Positions 49,743 to 57,746 of a stretch of 64,000 nt of DNA are shown piece by piece; position 1 is the first letter of the stretch, and the number at the start of each line of letters is the position of its first letter. The notes beneath the pieces were generated by a model that was not told the DNA's origin, searched no databases, and saw only the letters and a list, made by a program, of their open reading frames with translations. Location: positions 1-64,000 of the forward strand of contig JBJMIG010000044.1 of assembly GCA_045806965.1 (NCBI GenBank). Reading direction: 5' to 3'. This stretch comes from DASYTH01 sp045806965. Its GTDB lineage: Bacteria; Actinomycetota; Actinomycetes; Mycobacteriales; Pseudonocardiaceae. A program made the translations under genes and the position numbers.

Positions 49743-51343
49743 TCCTCGCTGCCGGCGCCGAGGCCAACCCGACGCTCAACATCAGCATCTTCGCGGTCTT
49801 CGTGCTGATCACCCTGGTGATCGTGTTCCGGGCCAGCCGGAGCACCAAGACGGCGGTCGACTACTACGCGGCCGGCCATTCGTTCACCGGCCCGCAGAAC
49901 GGCATCGCGATCTCCGGCGACTACCTGTCCGCGGCGTCCTTCCTCGGCATCGCGGGGGCCATCGCGGTGAACGGCTACGACGGCTTCCTCTTCTCCATCG
50001 GCTTCCTGGTGGCCTGGTTGGTGGCCCTGCTGCTGGTCGCCGAACTGCTGCGCAACACCGGCCGCTACACCATGGGCGACGTGCTGAGCTTCCGGATGCG
50101 ACAGCGTCCGGTGCGGGCCGCCGCGTCCGTGTCCACGCTCATCGTGTCGATCTTCTACCTGCTGGCCCAGATGGTCGGCGCCGGCGGTCTGGTCGCGCTG
50201 CTGCTCGGCGTCACCGGCAAGCCCGGGCAGGCGCTCGTGATCGCGATCGTGGGCATCATCATGATCACGTACGTGGTGATCGGCGGCATGCGGGGCACGA
50301 CCTGGGTGCAGATCATCAAGGCCACGCTGCTGATCATCGGCGCGTTCGTGATGACCGTCTGGGTGCTCGGCAAGCACGGCTTCAACCTCTCCGAGCTGCT
50401 CGGCGACGCGGTGTCGCAGGCGCCGAAGAAGGAAGCCATCCTCAGCCCGGGCCTGCAGTACGGCGGCAGCGGAACGTCCAAGCTGGACTTCATCTCGCTG
50501 GCGCTGGCGCTGGTGCTCGGCACCGCCGGCCTGCCGCACGTGCTGATGCGCTTCTACACCGTGCCTTCGGCCAAGGAGGCACGCCGCTCGGTGGTCTGGG
50601 CCATCGTGCTGATCGGCGTGTTCTACCTGTTCACCCTGGTGCTCGGCTACGGCGCGGGTGCGTTGGTCGGCCCGAAGGCCATCGCCGCGGCACCCGGCGG
50701 GCAGAACTCGGCGGCCCCGCTGCTCGCCTTCGCGCTCGGCGGCACGGTGCTGCTCGGCCTGATCGCCGCGGTCGCGTTCGCCACGATCCTGGCCGTGGTG
50801 GCCGGGCTGACGATCACCGCGTCGGCCTCGTTCGCGCACGACGTCTACGCCAACGTGATCAAGAAGGGCGAGGCGGACGACAAGGCGCAGGAGGTCCGGG
50901 TGGCCCGGATCACCGCGTTCGTGATCGGCGCCATCGCGATCGGCCTCGGCATCGTGGCGATCGGCCAGAACGTCGCGTTCCTGGTCGCGCTCGCGTTCGC
51001 GGTCGCCGCATCGGCGAACCTGCCGACCATCCTCTACTCGCTGTTCTGGAAGCGGTTCAACACCCAGGGCGCGCTGTGGAGCATGTACGGCGGGCTGATC
51101 GTCTGCATCGGTTTGATCATCTTCTCGCCGGCCGTCTCCGGAAAGACGACCTCGATGATCAAGACGGCGGACTTCGCCTGGTTCCCGTTGGCCAACCCGG
51201 GCCTGGTGTCCATCCCGGTGGCGTTCTTCCTCGGCTGGCTCGGCACCGTGCTCTCCAAGGAGCGCACCGATGTCAAGTACGCCGAGATGGAGGTGCGTTC
51301 GCTGACCGGTGCCGGTGCCGAGAAGGCCGTCGTGCACCACTGA
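49739..51343 (+). CDS. Cation/acetate symporter (ActP/MctC-like)
   Basis: The 534-residue protein has about 13 membrane helices with VDYYAAGHSFTGPQNGIAISGDYLSAASFLG and AGLPHVLMRFYT, close to actinobacterial acetate/monocarboxylate symporters. It lacks the long outer insertion of symporters 1 and 2. It probably imports acetate, propionate or pyruvate with sodium or protons. A strong terminator follows at 51387. Confidence 0.9.
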   Translation: MILAAGAEANPTLNISIFAVFVLITLVIVFRASRSTKTAVDYYAAGHSFTGPQNGIAISGDYLSAASFLGIAGAIAVNGYDGFLFSIGFLVAWLVALLLVAELLRNTGRYTMGDVLSFRMRQRPVRAAASVSTLIVSIFYLLAQMVGAGGLVALLLGVTGKPGQALVIAIVGIIMITYVVIGGMRGTTWVQIIKATLLIIGAFVMTVWVLGKHGFNLSELLGDAVSQAPKKEAILSPGLQYGGSGTSKLDFISLALALVLGTAGLPHVLMRFYTVPSAKEARRSVVWAIVLIGVFYLFTLVLGYGAGALVGPKAIAAAPGGQNSAAPLLAFALGGTVLLGLIAAVAFATILAVVAGLTITASASFAHDVYANVIKKGEADDKAQEVRVARITAFVIGAIAIGLGIVAIGQNVAFLVALAFAVAASANLPTILYSLFWKRFNTQGALWSMYGGLIVCIGLIIFSPAVSGKTTSMIKTADFAWFPLANPGLVSIPVAFFLGWLGTVLSKERTDVKYAEMEVRSLTGAGAEKAVVHH

Positions 51344-51386
51344 CCGCGCCATGATCCGTCCGGCCCCTGGCCGGTGCGGAGGCCGG

Positions 51387-51420
51387 GGCCCGCACACAGC
51401 GTCGTGTGCGGGCCTCTTCA
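51387..51420 (+). terminator. Rho-independent-type terminator of the symporter operon
   Basis: GGCCCGCACAC (51387-51397) and GTGTGCGGGCC (51404-51414) form a perfect 11-bp stem with a 6-nt loop, followed by TCTTCA, 44 nt after the symporter stop. Confidence 0.85.
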
Positions 51421-51459
51421 CGTGTGTCGTACCGGGCGGCGTGGCAGCATCGTGCTGTG

Positions 51460-51792
51460 ATGCCGCAGCAAGTGCCCAGGGTGATCGTCGCCGACCTGCC
51501 CGACGGCGTGACCATGCTCGACGTGCGCGAGCCGGACGAATGGGCGGCCGGGCACGCGCCCGACGCCGTGCACATCCCGATGGGTGAGTTGGCCGGCCGG
51601 CTCGGCGAGCTGCCCGAGGGGGACAGCGTCTACGTGGTGTGTCGCGGCGGCGGCCGCTCCGCCAGGGTCACCGCCTATCTCAACGCCAACGGCTGGGACG
51701 CCACCAACGTGGACGGCGGGATGCGCTCGTGGCACGCCGCCGGCCGGCCGATGGTGTGCGACGCGCCGGACGCGGACCCGGAAGTGATCTGA
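51460..51792 (+). CDS. Rhodanese-domain protein
   Basis: The 110-residue protein is one rhodanese domain: MLDVREPDEWAAGHAPDAVHIPMGEL, and the active loop with C61 in CRGGGRS. It moves sulfane sulfur or acts in redox sulfur handling; the donor is not known. GTG 51457 is a possible alternative start. It lies between the terminator and a DUF4328 gene, 4 bp away. Confidence 0.88.
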   Translation: MPQQVPRVIVADLPDGVTMLDVREPDEWAAGHAPDAVHIPMGELAGRLGELPEGDSVYVVCRGGGRSARVTAYLNANGWDATNVDGGMRSWHAAGRPMVCDAPDADPEVI

Positions 51793-51796
51793 GGCG

Positions 51797-52699
51797 GTGG
51801 ACTCCTACCGGCCGGGAGCGAGCTGGGTGGCCACCCCGCCGCCCGGCGCCTACCCGGGCGCCCCGGCGCGCCGCCGGTCGCCGTACGTCGGCCCTCCCTC
51901 CTACGCGGCCCCGCCACGCTGGGGCTTCCCGGCGCTGGCCTGGCGTTGGCCCACCTCGGTGCCGGGAACCAGGGGTCGCGAGCCGGTCAACGTGGACCGG
52001 GTGCGGGTGCTGGCCAGGCAGGCCGTGGCCGTGCTCCTGGCGGCCGCGGGCACCGCGCTGTTCGGTGCCGGCGGCGAGATCTGGCGTTACGTGCTCCTGG
52101 TACAGAGCCGGGCCGGCGCCATGTCCCGCACCGTGGTGGACACCTCGGACGCCATGGTGATCACCGCGGCGTTGCTGTCCATCACCTTCGGCCTGGCCGC
52201 GGCCGCCGGCACGCTCCGGTGGCTGTTCCTGGCCAGGGACGCGGCCGCCGAGCTGGGCGGCGCCGAGCCGGCCCGCCCCGGCTGGCAGGTGCTGGTCTGC
52301 CTGCTGGTGCCTGGGGTCAACCTGGTGGTCCCCGGCGCCACGCTGGCCGAGCTGGAGCACGCCGTGCTGCGCCATCCGGTCGACGAGCGGCCCCGGCCGA
52401 GCCGGGCGGTCCTCGCCTGGTGGGTCGCCTGGGTGGTCGGCGGCCTGCTGTTCACGCTGACCCTGCTCTGGCGGCTGCGCACCAGCGTCCAGGCACAGGC
52501 CGACGGCGTCCTGCTCAACGCGCTCACCTATGTGGCCGCCGCCGTGGTCGCGGTCCTCACCGTTTCGGTGGTCCGCAGGCTCACGACGCTGCTCGTTCCG
52601 ATCGACCCGGCCCGGGTGCGCTTCATGCGGGTCATCAAGATCGACGGCGCCCCGGCGCCGCCCCTTCGCCCCGGTCGCCCGGCCGGCTCAGTGCGCTGA
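51797..52699 (+). CDS. DUF4328-type membrane protein
   Basis: The 300-residue protein has a Pro-rich cytosolic N-terminus (about 1-65) and six membrane helices, with LVCLLVPGVNLVVPGATLAELEHAV fitting the DUF4328 signature around the third helix. Function unknown. It starts with GTG 51797 and overlaps the convergent P450 gene by 12 bp. Confidence 0.8.
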   Translation: MDSYRPGASWVATPPPGAYPGAPARRRSPYVGPPSYAAPPRWGFPALAWRWPTSVPGTRGREPVNVDRVRVLARQAVAVLLAAAGTALFGAGGEIWRYVLLVQSRAGAMSRTVVDTSDAMVITAALLSITFGLAAAAGTLRWLFLARDAAAELGGAEPARPGWQVLVCLLVPGVNLVVPGATLAELEHAVLRHPVDERPRPSRAVLAWWVAWVVGGLLFTLTLLWRLRTSVQAQADGVLLNALTYVAAAVVAVLTVSVVRRLTTLLVPIDPARVRFMRVIKIDGAPAPPLRPGRPAGSVR

Positions 52700-53896
52700 G
52701 GGTGCCGCTGTCACCGGCAGGGCACACAGGCCGCGGATGACGAACTCGGGCCGGCGCCTCGGCTCGGCGGCCAGGCGGAGGGTGGGCAGCCGGGTGATCA
52801 GTGCGTGCAGCGCGGCGGCGATCTCGACCCGGGCGAGCGGCGCGCCGACGCAGTAGTGGATGCCGACGCCGAAGCCGAGGTGCGGGTTGGGGTTTCGGCC
52901 GATGTCGAGCCGGTCCGGGTCGGCGAACACCGCCGGATCCCGCGCGGCCGCGCCGAGCAGCGCGGCGACCTTCTCCCCGGGGCGCACCGGGTAGCCGGCC
53001 ACCGTGGTCGCCTCGGTCGCGGTGCGTTCGAAGAGCTGGAGCGGGGCGTCGAACCGGATCAGCTCCTCGACCGCGAGCGGCACCAGACCCGGACGGGCCA
53101 CCAGACGGTCCCACTGGTCGCGGTGCCGGAGCAGGGCGAGCACCCCGTTGCCCACGACGTTCACGGTGGCCTCGTGCCCGGCCATGAGCAGCAGCACCGC
53201 GGTGGCGACCAGCTCGTCGTCGGTGAGCCGCTCGCCGCCGTCGCGCACCGCGACCAGGTCGCTGATCAGGTCCGTTCCGGGCGCGGCCGCCTGGCGGCCG
53301 GCGAGGTCGCGCAGGTATCCGGTGAACTCGGCGGCCGACCGCTCTGCCGCCGAGGCGAGCTCGGGAGCAAGGCCGTACTCGTACATCTTCACGATCGCGT
53401 TCGACCAGGGCTGCAGCCTGGGCCGGTCCGCATCAGGCACGCCGAGCAACTCGCCGATCACCTCGATGGGGAGCGGCGCGGCCAGGTGGGTCAGCAGGTC
53501 GGCGGCGCCGTCCGCGGCGATCGCCCCGGCCAACCGGTCCACCAGCCGAACCGCCAGCGCGTCGACCCACGGCCGCAGCCGCTCGGTGTGGCCTCGGGCG
53601 AACGCGGTCGAGATCAGCCGGCGCAGCCGGGTGTGCCGTGGCGGCTCGCTCTCCAGCAGCGAGTTGCGGTGCAGCAGGTTGAACGCCGGGAAATCCGCGG
53701 CCGGCTCCGCGTCGGTCCAGATCCGGCCGAGCGAGCGCCGCCGGAGCAGCTCCGAGCAGGCCGCATGGGAGACCGCGACGGCGAGGCCGAGCCCGTCGTG
53801 CCGGTGCACCGGTCCGCGCCCGCGCAGCGCGGCGAACACCGGATACGGGTTGGCGAGGAACCCCGGGTCACCCGGGTCGAACGGCAGCTCCGGCAC
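52688..53896 (-). CDS. Cytochrome P450
   Basis: The 402-residue protein has all P450 signatures: I-helix LLMAGHEATVN, EELIR (the ExxR), and the heme loop FGVGIHYCVGAPLARVE with C349 as thiolate ligand. It is the usual size for soluble bacterial P450s and should need separate ferredoxin partners, not seen nearby. The open frame reaches 54616, but GTG 53896 begins the P450 fold. It is divergent from the glycerophosphodiesterase with only 36 bp between starts. Confidence 0.93.
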   Translation of the reverse strand: MPELPFDPGDPGFLANPYPVFAALRGRGPVHRHDGLGLAVAVSHAACSELLRRRSLGRIWTDAEPAADFPAFNLLHRNSLLESEPPRHTRLRRLISTAFARGHTERLRPWVDALAVRLVDRLAGAIAADGAADLLTHLAAPLPIEVIGELLGVPDADRPRLQPWSNAIVKMYEYGLAPELASAAERSAAEFTGYLRDLAGRQAAAPGTDLISDLVAVRDGGERLTDDELVATAVLLLMAGHEATVNVVGNGVLALLRHRDQWDRLVARPGLVPLAVEELIRFDAPLQLFERTATEATTVAGYPVRPGEKVAALLGAAARDPAVFADPDRLDIGRNPNPHLGFGVGIHYCVGAPLARVEIAAALHALITRLPTLRLAAEPRRRPEFVIRGLCALPVTAAPSAH

Positions 53897-53932
53897 GAGG
53901 CCAATGTAGGCCCGCCGTGCGACGATCGGCCT

Positions 53933-54760
53933 GTGCAGCCGTCCGTCGTCGCGCACCGGGGTGCCTCGACGCACCGCGCCGAGCACACGCTCGCCGCATA
54001 TGCCCTCGCGCTGGAGCAGGGTGCACAGGGCCTGGAGTGTGACGTCCGGCTGACCAGGGACGGGCACCTCGTCTGCGTACACGACCGCAGGGTGGACCGG
54101 ACCTCGTCGGGCCGAGGCGTGGTGAGCACGCTGACCCTGGAGCGGATGTCCGAGCTGGACTTCGGGAGCTGGCACACCCCACCGTCCGAGCCGGCCGGCG
54201 GCCCGGCTCGCCAGCCCGACCATCCGGCCGCGCGGCATCGCGGCGTGCTCACCCTCGAGGCGCTGCTCGGTCTGGTCGCGGACACACCGGGCACCCGGCT
54301 GTTCGTGGAGACCAAGCATCCGGTGCGCTATGGCGCGTTGGTCGAGGCCACGCTGCTGGCGCAGCTGCGCCAGCACGGGCTGGCCGCACCGTCGTCCAAA
54401 GAGGACTCGCCGGTCGTGGTGATGTCGTTCTCGGCGTTGGCGGTGCGTCGGATGCGCCGGTTCGCGCCCGCGCTGCCGACCGTGTTGCTGCTGGCCGCCA
54501 TCCCGCCGAGCCGTCGGGACGGCTCGCTGCCCGCGTACGCCGACTACACCGGTCCGGACATCCGGCTGCTCCGAGCCGACCCCGGCTACGTCGCTCGCAG
54601 TGCGGCGCGCGGCCACGACACCTACTGCTGGACCGTCGACGATCCGTCCGACGTGCTGCTCTGCCAGCGGCTCGGGGTTCGGTTCCTGGCCACCAACTCG
54701 CCCGCGGCCACCCGTGCCGTCCTGGATGCGAACCCAGGCGGTACCGTCGGGTTCCGGTGA
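53933..54760 (+). CDS. Glycerophosphodiester phosphodiesterase
   Basis: The 275-residue protein has the GDPD signature: H8-R-G, E35-C-D37 and H50-D, the catalytic histidines and calcium ligands, in a TIM-barrel. It splits glycerophosphodiesters into glycerol-3-phosphate and alcohol. No signal peptide is seen, so it is cytoplasmic. A longer frame overlaps the P450 gene; GTG 53933 begins the domain. Confidence 0.9.
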   Translation: MQPSVVAHRGASTHRAEHTLAAYALALEQGAQGLECDVRLTRDGHLVCVHDRRVDRTSSGRGVVSTLTLERMSELDFGSWHTPPSEPAGGPARQPDHPAARHRGVLTLEALLGLVADTPGTRLFVETKHPVRYGALVEATLLAQLRQHGLAAPSSKEDSPVVVMSFSALAVRRMRRFAPALPTVLLLAAIPPSRRDGSLPAYADYTGPDIRLLRADPGYVARSAARGHDTYCWTVDDPSDVLLCQRLGVRFLATNSPAATRAVLDANPGGTVGFR

Positions 54761-54786
54761 GCTTGCCCGGCGAGTAGGAGCCGACC

Positions 54787-55734
54787 TTGTCCAAGCGTTC
54801 AGCCGTGAAGCCGGCCCGTCGGGCCGCGCCGGACGGCATCAACCCACGCCAGGCCTGCCCGTGCGGCTCCGGCAAGCGCTACAAGGCCTGCCACGGAGCG
54901 GCCGGCGGCGCGGTGGACATCCCGGTCGCCCGCCCGTTCGAGGGCCTCGCCGCGGAATGCGAACTGGTGGCGCTGCGCGAGTTCGTGCCGTCGGCCACCG
55001 CGCCGCTCACACTGGCCGAGCCGGCCGAGCGGGCCGTCTCGCTGGCCACCGTGCTGCCCATGGCCGCCGCCGCGGTGGTCCGGGCGGACGGTGCGGCACT
55101 GATCGGCATGCAGGTGCAGACCCGGTCAAGCGACGTGAGCCGGGATCTGGCCATGGCGATTCGCTGGGCGCGCGACGCCGAGCCCGGTGCCGTGCTTCCG
55201 GTGGCCGGTGCGGATCGCTCGGACGCCGATCGGGAGCGGCTGCAGGACGTGCTCGACGCCGGCGCCGCGCTCGAGCCCGAGCTGCATTCGGACTTCGCCT
55301 GGTGGATGCCGGAGGGCAGCGAGCCGACCGGTGAGGTGGCGCTGTCCCTCGAGCGGGCGAACGGGGCGATCCTGCCGACCGAGCGGATCGGTCCGGCGGC
55401 GTACTGGGTCAACGCTGGGGAGAAGGCGCACCTGCGCTGGGTTCGGCCGGAGCCGGAGGAGGTGCTGCTGGCCGCGCTGTCCCGGCTGGCCGCGCGTGGC
55501 GAGCTGACCCTCGGTGAGGACTCCCGCTATGCCGGGTCGTTCCGGGCGCACGGCCTGCTCGTCCCGGTCTGGGACCTGGATCCGGAGTCGCACGCCAGGG
55601 AGTGGACCTCGGCAACGGCCGAGCTCGGCACCCGGCTGGACACCGCCCTGTCCTCATTGGACGGTGAGCCGCTGAACAGTGCGGAGCGCCGGGCCCGCGA
55701 CGGGCTGATCGGCCGCCAGGTCACCATTCGCTGA
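54787..55734 (+). CDS. DUF5926-type protein with SEC-C-like zinc motif
   Basis: The 315-residue protein has C24-x-C26-x8-C35-H36 (ACPCGSGKRYKACHG), a SEC-C zinc motif that in SecA contacts ribosome or SecB. The rest is a mixed domain with DFAWWMPEG and LVPVWDLDPE, as in the actinobacterial DUF5926 group. Function unknown. TTG 54787 follows GTAGGAGC. Confidence 0.78.
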   Translation: MSKRSAVKPARRAAPDGINPRQACPCGSGKRYKACHGAAGGAVDIPVARPFEGLAAECELVALREFVPSATAPLTLAEPAERAVSLATVLPMAAAAVVRADGAALIGMQVQTRSSDVSRDLAMAIRWARDAEPGAVLPVAGADRSDADRERLQDVLDAGAALEPELHSDFAWWMPEGSEPTGEVALSLERANGAILPTERIGPAAYWVNAGEKAHLRWVRPEPEEVLLAALSRLAARGELTLGEDSRYAGSFRAHGLLVPVWDLDPESHAREWTSATAELGTRLDTALSSLDGEPLNSAERRARDGLIGRQVTIR

Positions 55735-55749
55735 TCTGCCGGGGAGCAA

Positions 55750-55786
55750 GCAACTTCCAGGCAACCCGACGCGTCCCTCGGACGTG
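55750..55786 (+). promoter_or_regulatory. ECF-type promoter candidates before the SigE-family gene
   Basis: Two overlapping matches: GCAACT (55750-55755)-N16-CGTC (55772-55775) and GCAACC (55761-55766)-N16-CGTG (55783-55786). AAC -35 and CGT -10 are typical of ECF sigma promoters, which suggests self-activation. Confidence 0.5.
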
Positions 55787-55897
55787 CTTGTCTCGGACCG
55801 GCTGCCCAGCCAGCGCAGGGAGCACGTGGTGAGCGTCGTGGTCGAGACGTTCGGCGGCGTTGAGCCCGCCGAGTTCCGCCTGGGGAGGGGTACGTCC

Positions 55898-56383
55898 GTG
55901 GAGGACTTCGCGCAGTTCGTCGGTGCTGCCCTTCCCGGACTGCTGCGCTACGGCCATGCCCTGACCGGGAACCCGCACGACGCCGGCGATCTTGTGCAGA
56001 CGGTGCTGGAGAAGGTCGGCTCGCGGTGGCCCGCCGTGGTGCGCAGCGCCGACGACCCGCTGGCCTACATCCGGCGCGCCATGGCGAACGCCCACATCAG
56101 CCGCTGGCGCCGGCACCGGCGGGAGAGCCTGGTCGCCGAGATCCCCTCCAGCGCGGTGACCGTGGAGCGCTACGCGTTCGAGGACGAGCCACTCTGGAAG
56201 GTTCTGCGCGGCCTGCCCCCGAGACAACGAGCGGTGATCGTGCTGCGTTACTACGAAGGCCTGTCCGAAGCGGAGATCGCGAGCACGCTCGGCGTCACCA
56301 AGGGAACGGTGAAGAGCCAGGCCAGCAAGGCGATGATCACGCTGCGCGCCCGGCTTTCGGCCAGCGAGGTGTTTTCGTCGTGA
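55898..56383 (+). CDS. SigE-family ECF RNA polymerase sigma factor
   Basis: The 161-residue protein has region 2 (EDFAQFVGAALPGLLRYGHALTGNPHDAGDLVQ) and region 4 (LPPRQRAVIVLRYYEGLSEAEIASTLGVT). It matches the small actinobacterial SigE-family shape that lacks extra domains. GTG 55898 follows GGGGAGGGG at 9 nt and opens region 2 directly. It overlaps the membrane protein gene by 4 bp (GTGA), the usual position of an anti-sigma. It probably activates the sites at 55750-55786 and 57194-57218. Confidence 0.87.
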   Translation: MEDFAQFVGAALPGLLRYGHALTGNPHDAGDLVQTVLEKVGSRWPAVVRSADDPLAYIRRAMANAHISRWRRHRRESLVAEIPSSAVTVERYAFEDEPLWKVLRGLPPRQRAVIVLRYYEGLSEAEIASTLGVTKGTVKSQASKAMITLRARLSASEVFSS

Positions 56384-57168
56384 CCCGGGATGTCGAGGAC
56401 GAGCTGCGCCGGATCTTCGCGGCCGACGAGCTCGACGTGGCGGTTCGGCCACGAGCCGGTACCGCGGTGGTCGCCGGTGCCCGCCGGCTGCGCCGCAAGC
56501 GGCGCGCGCTGTTCTCGACGGCCTGGGCGGCGGCCGTCGCCGTGGCAGTCACCGGCATGGTCGGGCTGGCCCGGATCGCCGAGCCGACGGCGCAGCCGCT
56601 GGCCGGCTCGGGCGCGGTCGCCGCGACCAGCGCGGCTCCGCTGCCAACCGGGCCCGCTTCGCCGCCCGCGGTGGCCACCGGGACCGGAACGATCACCAAC
56701 TCCGCGACCACGTCCACCCCGACCTCAACAGCGAAGCCCCCGCCGCGGTCGCCGATCGGCCCGTCCGGCTACGCGGGCCTCACCCTCGGGATGACCGCTG
56801 CCCAGGCCGAGGCCACCGGCCTGCTGGTGCCCAACGCCCAGCCGCTGTCCAGCAAGGGCTGCAAGGGTTACGACTACAAGGGTGCGCCGAGCCAGCCCAA
56901 CCACTACGCGGTGCTGATCTCCGAGACCCGCGGCCTGGTCCGGGTCGCCGGCCGGGCCGACGCGGTCACCCCGGAGGGGCTGGTCGTCGGAGCCTCGGAG
57001 TCCGACCTCAAGCGCCTGTATCCCACCCAATCGGCCGTGCACGGCGCGATCGGTGAATGGGTCACCGCCGTACCCCGGAATGCCGCGGCGCAGTACTGGA
57101 TAATCGTTCGAAACAATGCGGTATCGGAAATTCGGATCGAGTTCAAGGTGCAGGACTGCTACCTCTGA
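56380..57168 (+). CDS. Probable anti-sigma membrane protein with outer GPSGY-LGM domain
   Basis: The 262-residue protein has a short cytosolic part (about 1-45) with DVEDELRRIFAADE, a membrane helix at about 45-65, a Thr/Pro/Ala linker and an outer domain from about 125 that opens GPSGYAGLTLGMTAAQAEATG. This domain includes CKGYD and a late VQDCYL, so a disulfide is possible. Coupling to the sigma gene and cytosolic N-terminus suggest anti-sigma function, with the outer domain as sensor. The lipoprotein at 57226 repeats its first half. Confidence 0.72.
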   Translation: MTRDVEDELRRIFAADELDVAVRPRAGTAVVAGARRLRRKRRALFSTAWAAAVAVAVTGMVGLARIAEPTAQPLAGSGAVAATSAAPLPTGPASPPAVATGTGTITNSATTSTPTSTAKPPPRSPIGPSGYAGLTLGMTAAQAEATGLLVPNAQPLSSKGCKGYDYKGAPSQPNHYAVLISETRGLVRVAGRADAVTPEGLVVGASESDLKRLYPTQSAVHGAIGEWVTAVPRNAAAQYWIIVRNNAVSEIRIEFKVQDCYL

Positions 57169-57193
57169 ACGCGTTCTCCGGCAAATGAAGCAC

Positions 57194-57218
57194 GCAACCT
57201 GCTTGCCCTCCGGGCGTC
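57194..57218 (+). promoter_or_regulatory. ECF-type promoter candidate before the lipoprotein gene
   Basis: GCAACC (57194-57199)-N15-CGTC (57215-57218), like the sites before the SigE-family gene. A transcript start near 57226 would make ATG 57226 leaderless. Confidence 0.5.
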
Positions 57219-57225
57219 CTTGTTG

Positions 57226-57738
57226 ATGAAGAGAGAGTCGTTCCAAACCTCTGGGGAGTCCAATCATGAGTACTGCCATGTCTCGAGTCCGGCCGCAATT
57301 GCCGGAATTGCCGTTGGTGGGCTGGCGCTGGCCGGCTGCACCGGACAGGACGCCGCGCTGCCGGCTCCGTCGAGCAGCAGTCCGGCCACCTCGTCCGCCA
57401 CCGCCTCGTCGTCCGCGCCGGCCGCGATCGCGCCGGATGCCGCCGCCACGCCTCCCGGCGCGAGACCCGCCGTGGCCCCGGCTCCCAACGCCGCGGCGGC
57501 CGGCGTGGTGCTCGGCCCGAGCGGCTACGGCAAGTTCCGACTCGGCATGAACCGAGAGGAGTTGCTCGCGGTCGGTGGCGTGGTCGAGGAGGGTGCGGCC
57601 CCGATCGACGGTGGGATCTGCGCCCCCTTCCACACCACCGCGGGGGACCGGCTCGTGGTCTCCGCCAAATTCGGCCTGGTCAGCGTGCAGGGATCGGCGA
57701 GCGCACACGCCGGCGACTGCGCGCTGGCCATGGGCTGA
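57226..57738 (+). CDS. Lipoprotein with partial GPSGY-LGM domain; start uncertain
   Basis: The frame has a lipobox LALAGC after an Ala/Gly/Val hydrophobic stretch, then a Ser/Ala/Pro linker and GPSGYGKFRLGMNREEL, matching the outer domain of the anti-sigma protein. It ends after AGDCALAMG, about half the domain, so it looks truncated. ATG 57226 gives a 22-residue polar stretch before the hydrophobic core, unlike a normal signal peptide. A strong ribosome site plus ATG at 57266 is in another frame (see findings). TTG 57220 is also possible. It is read from an ECF-like promoter. Confidence 0.6.
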   Translation: MKRESFQTSGESNHEYCHVSSPAAIAGIAVGGLALAGCTGQDAALPAPSSSSPATSSATASSSAPAAIAPDAAATPPGARPAVAPAPNAAAAGVVLGPSGYGKFRLGMNREELLAVGGVVEEGAAPIDGGICAPFHTTAGDRLVVSAKFGLVSVQGSASAHAGDCALAMG

Positions 57739-57746
57739 GGCGCCAC

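Noticed and set aside
52688..54760. Start of a natural-product gene cluster around the P450
   Set aside because: No polyketide, peptide-synthetase or terpene gene and no ferredoxin partner nearby.
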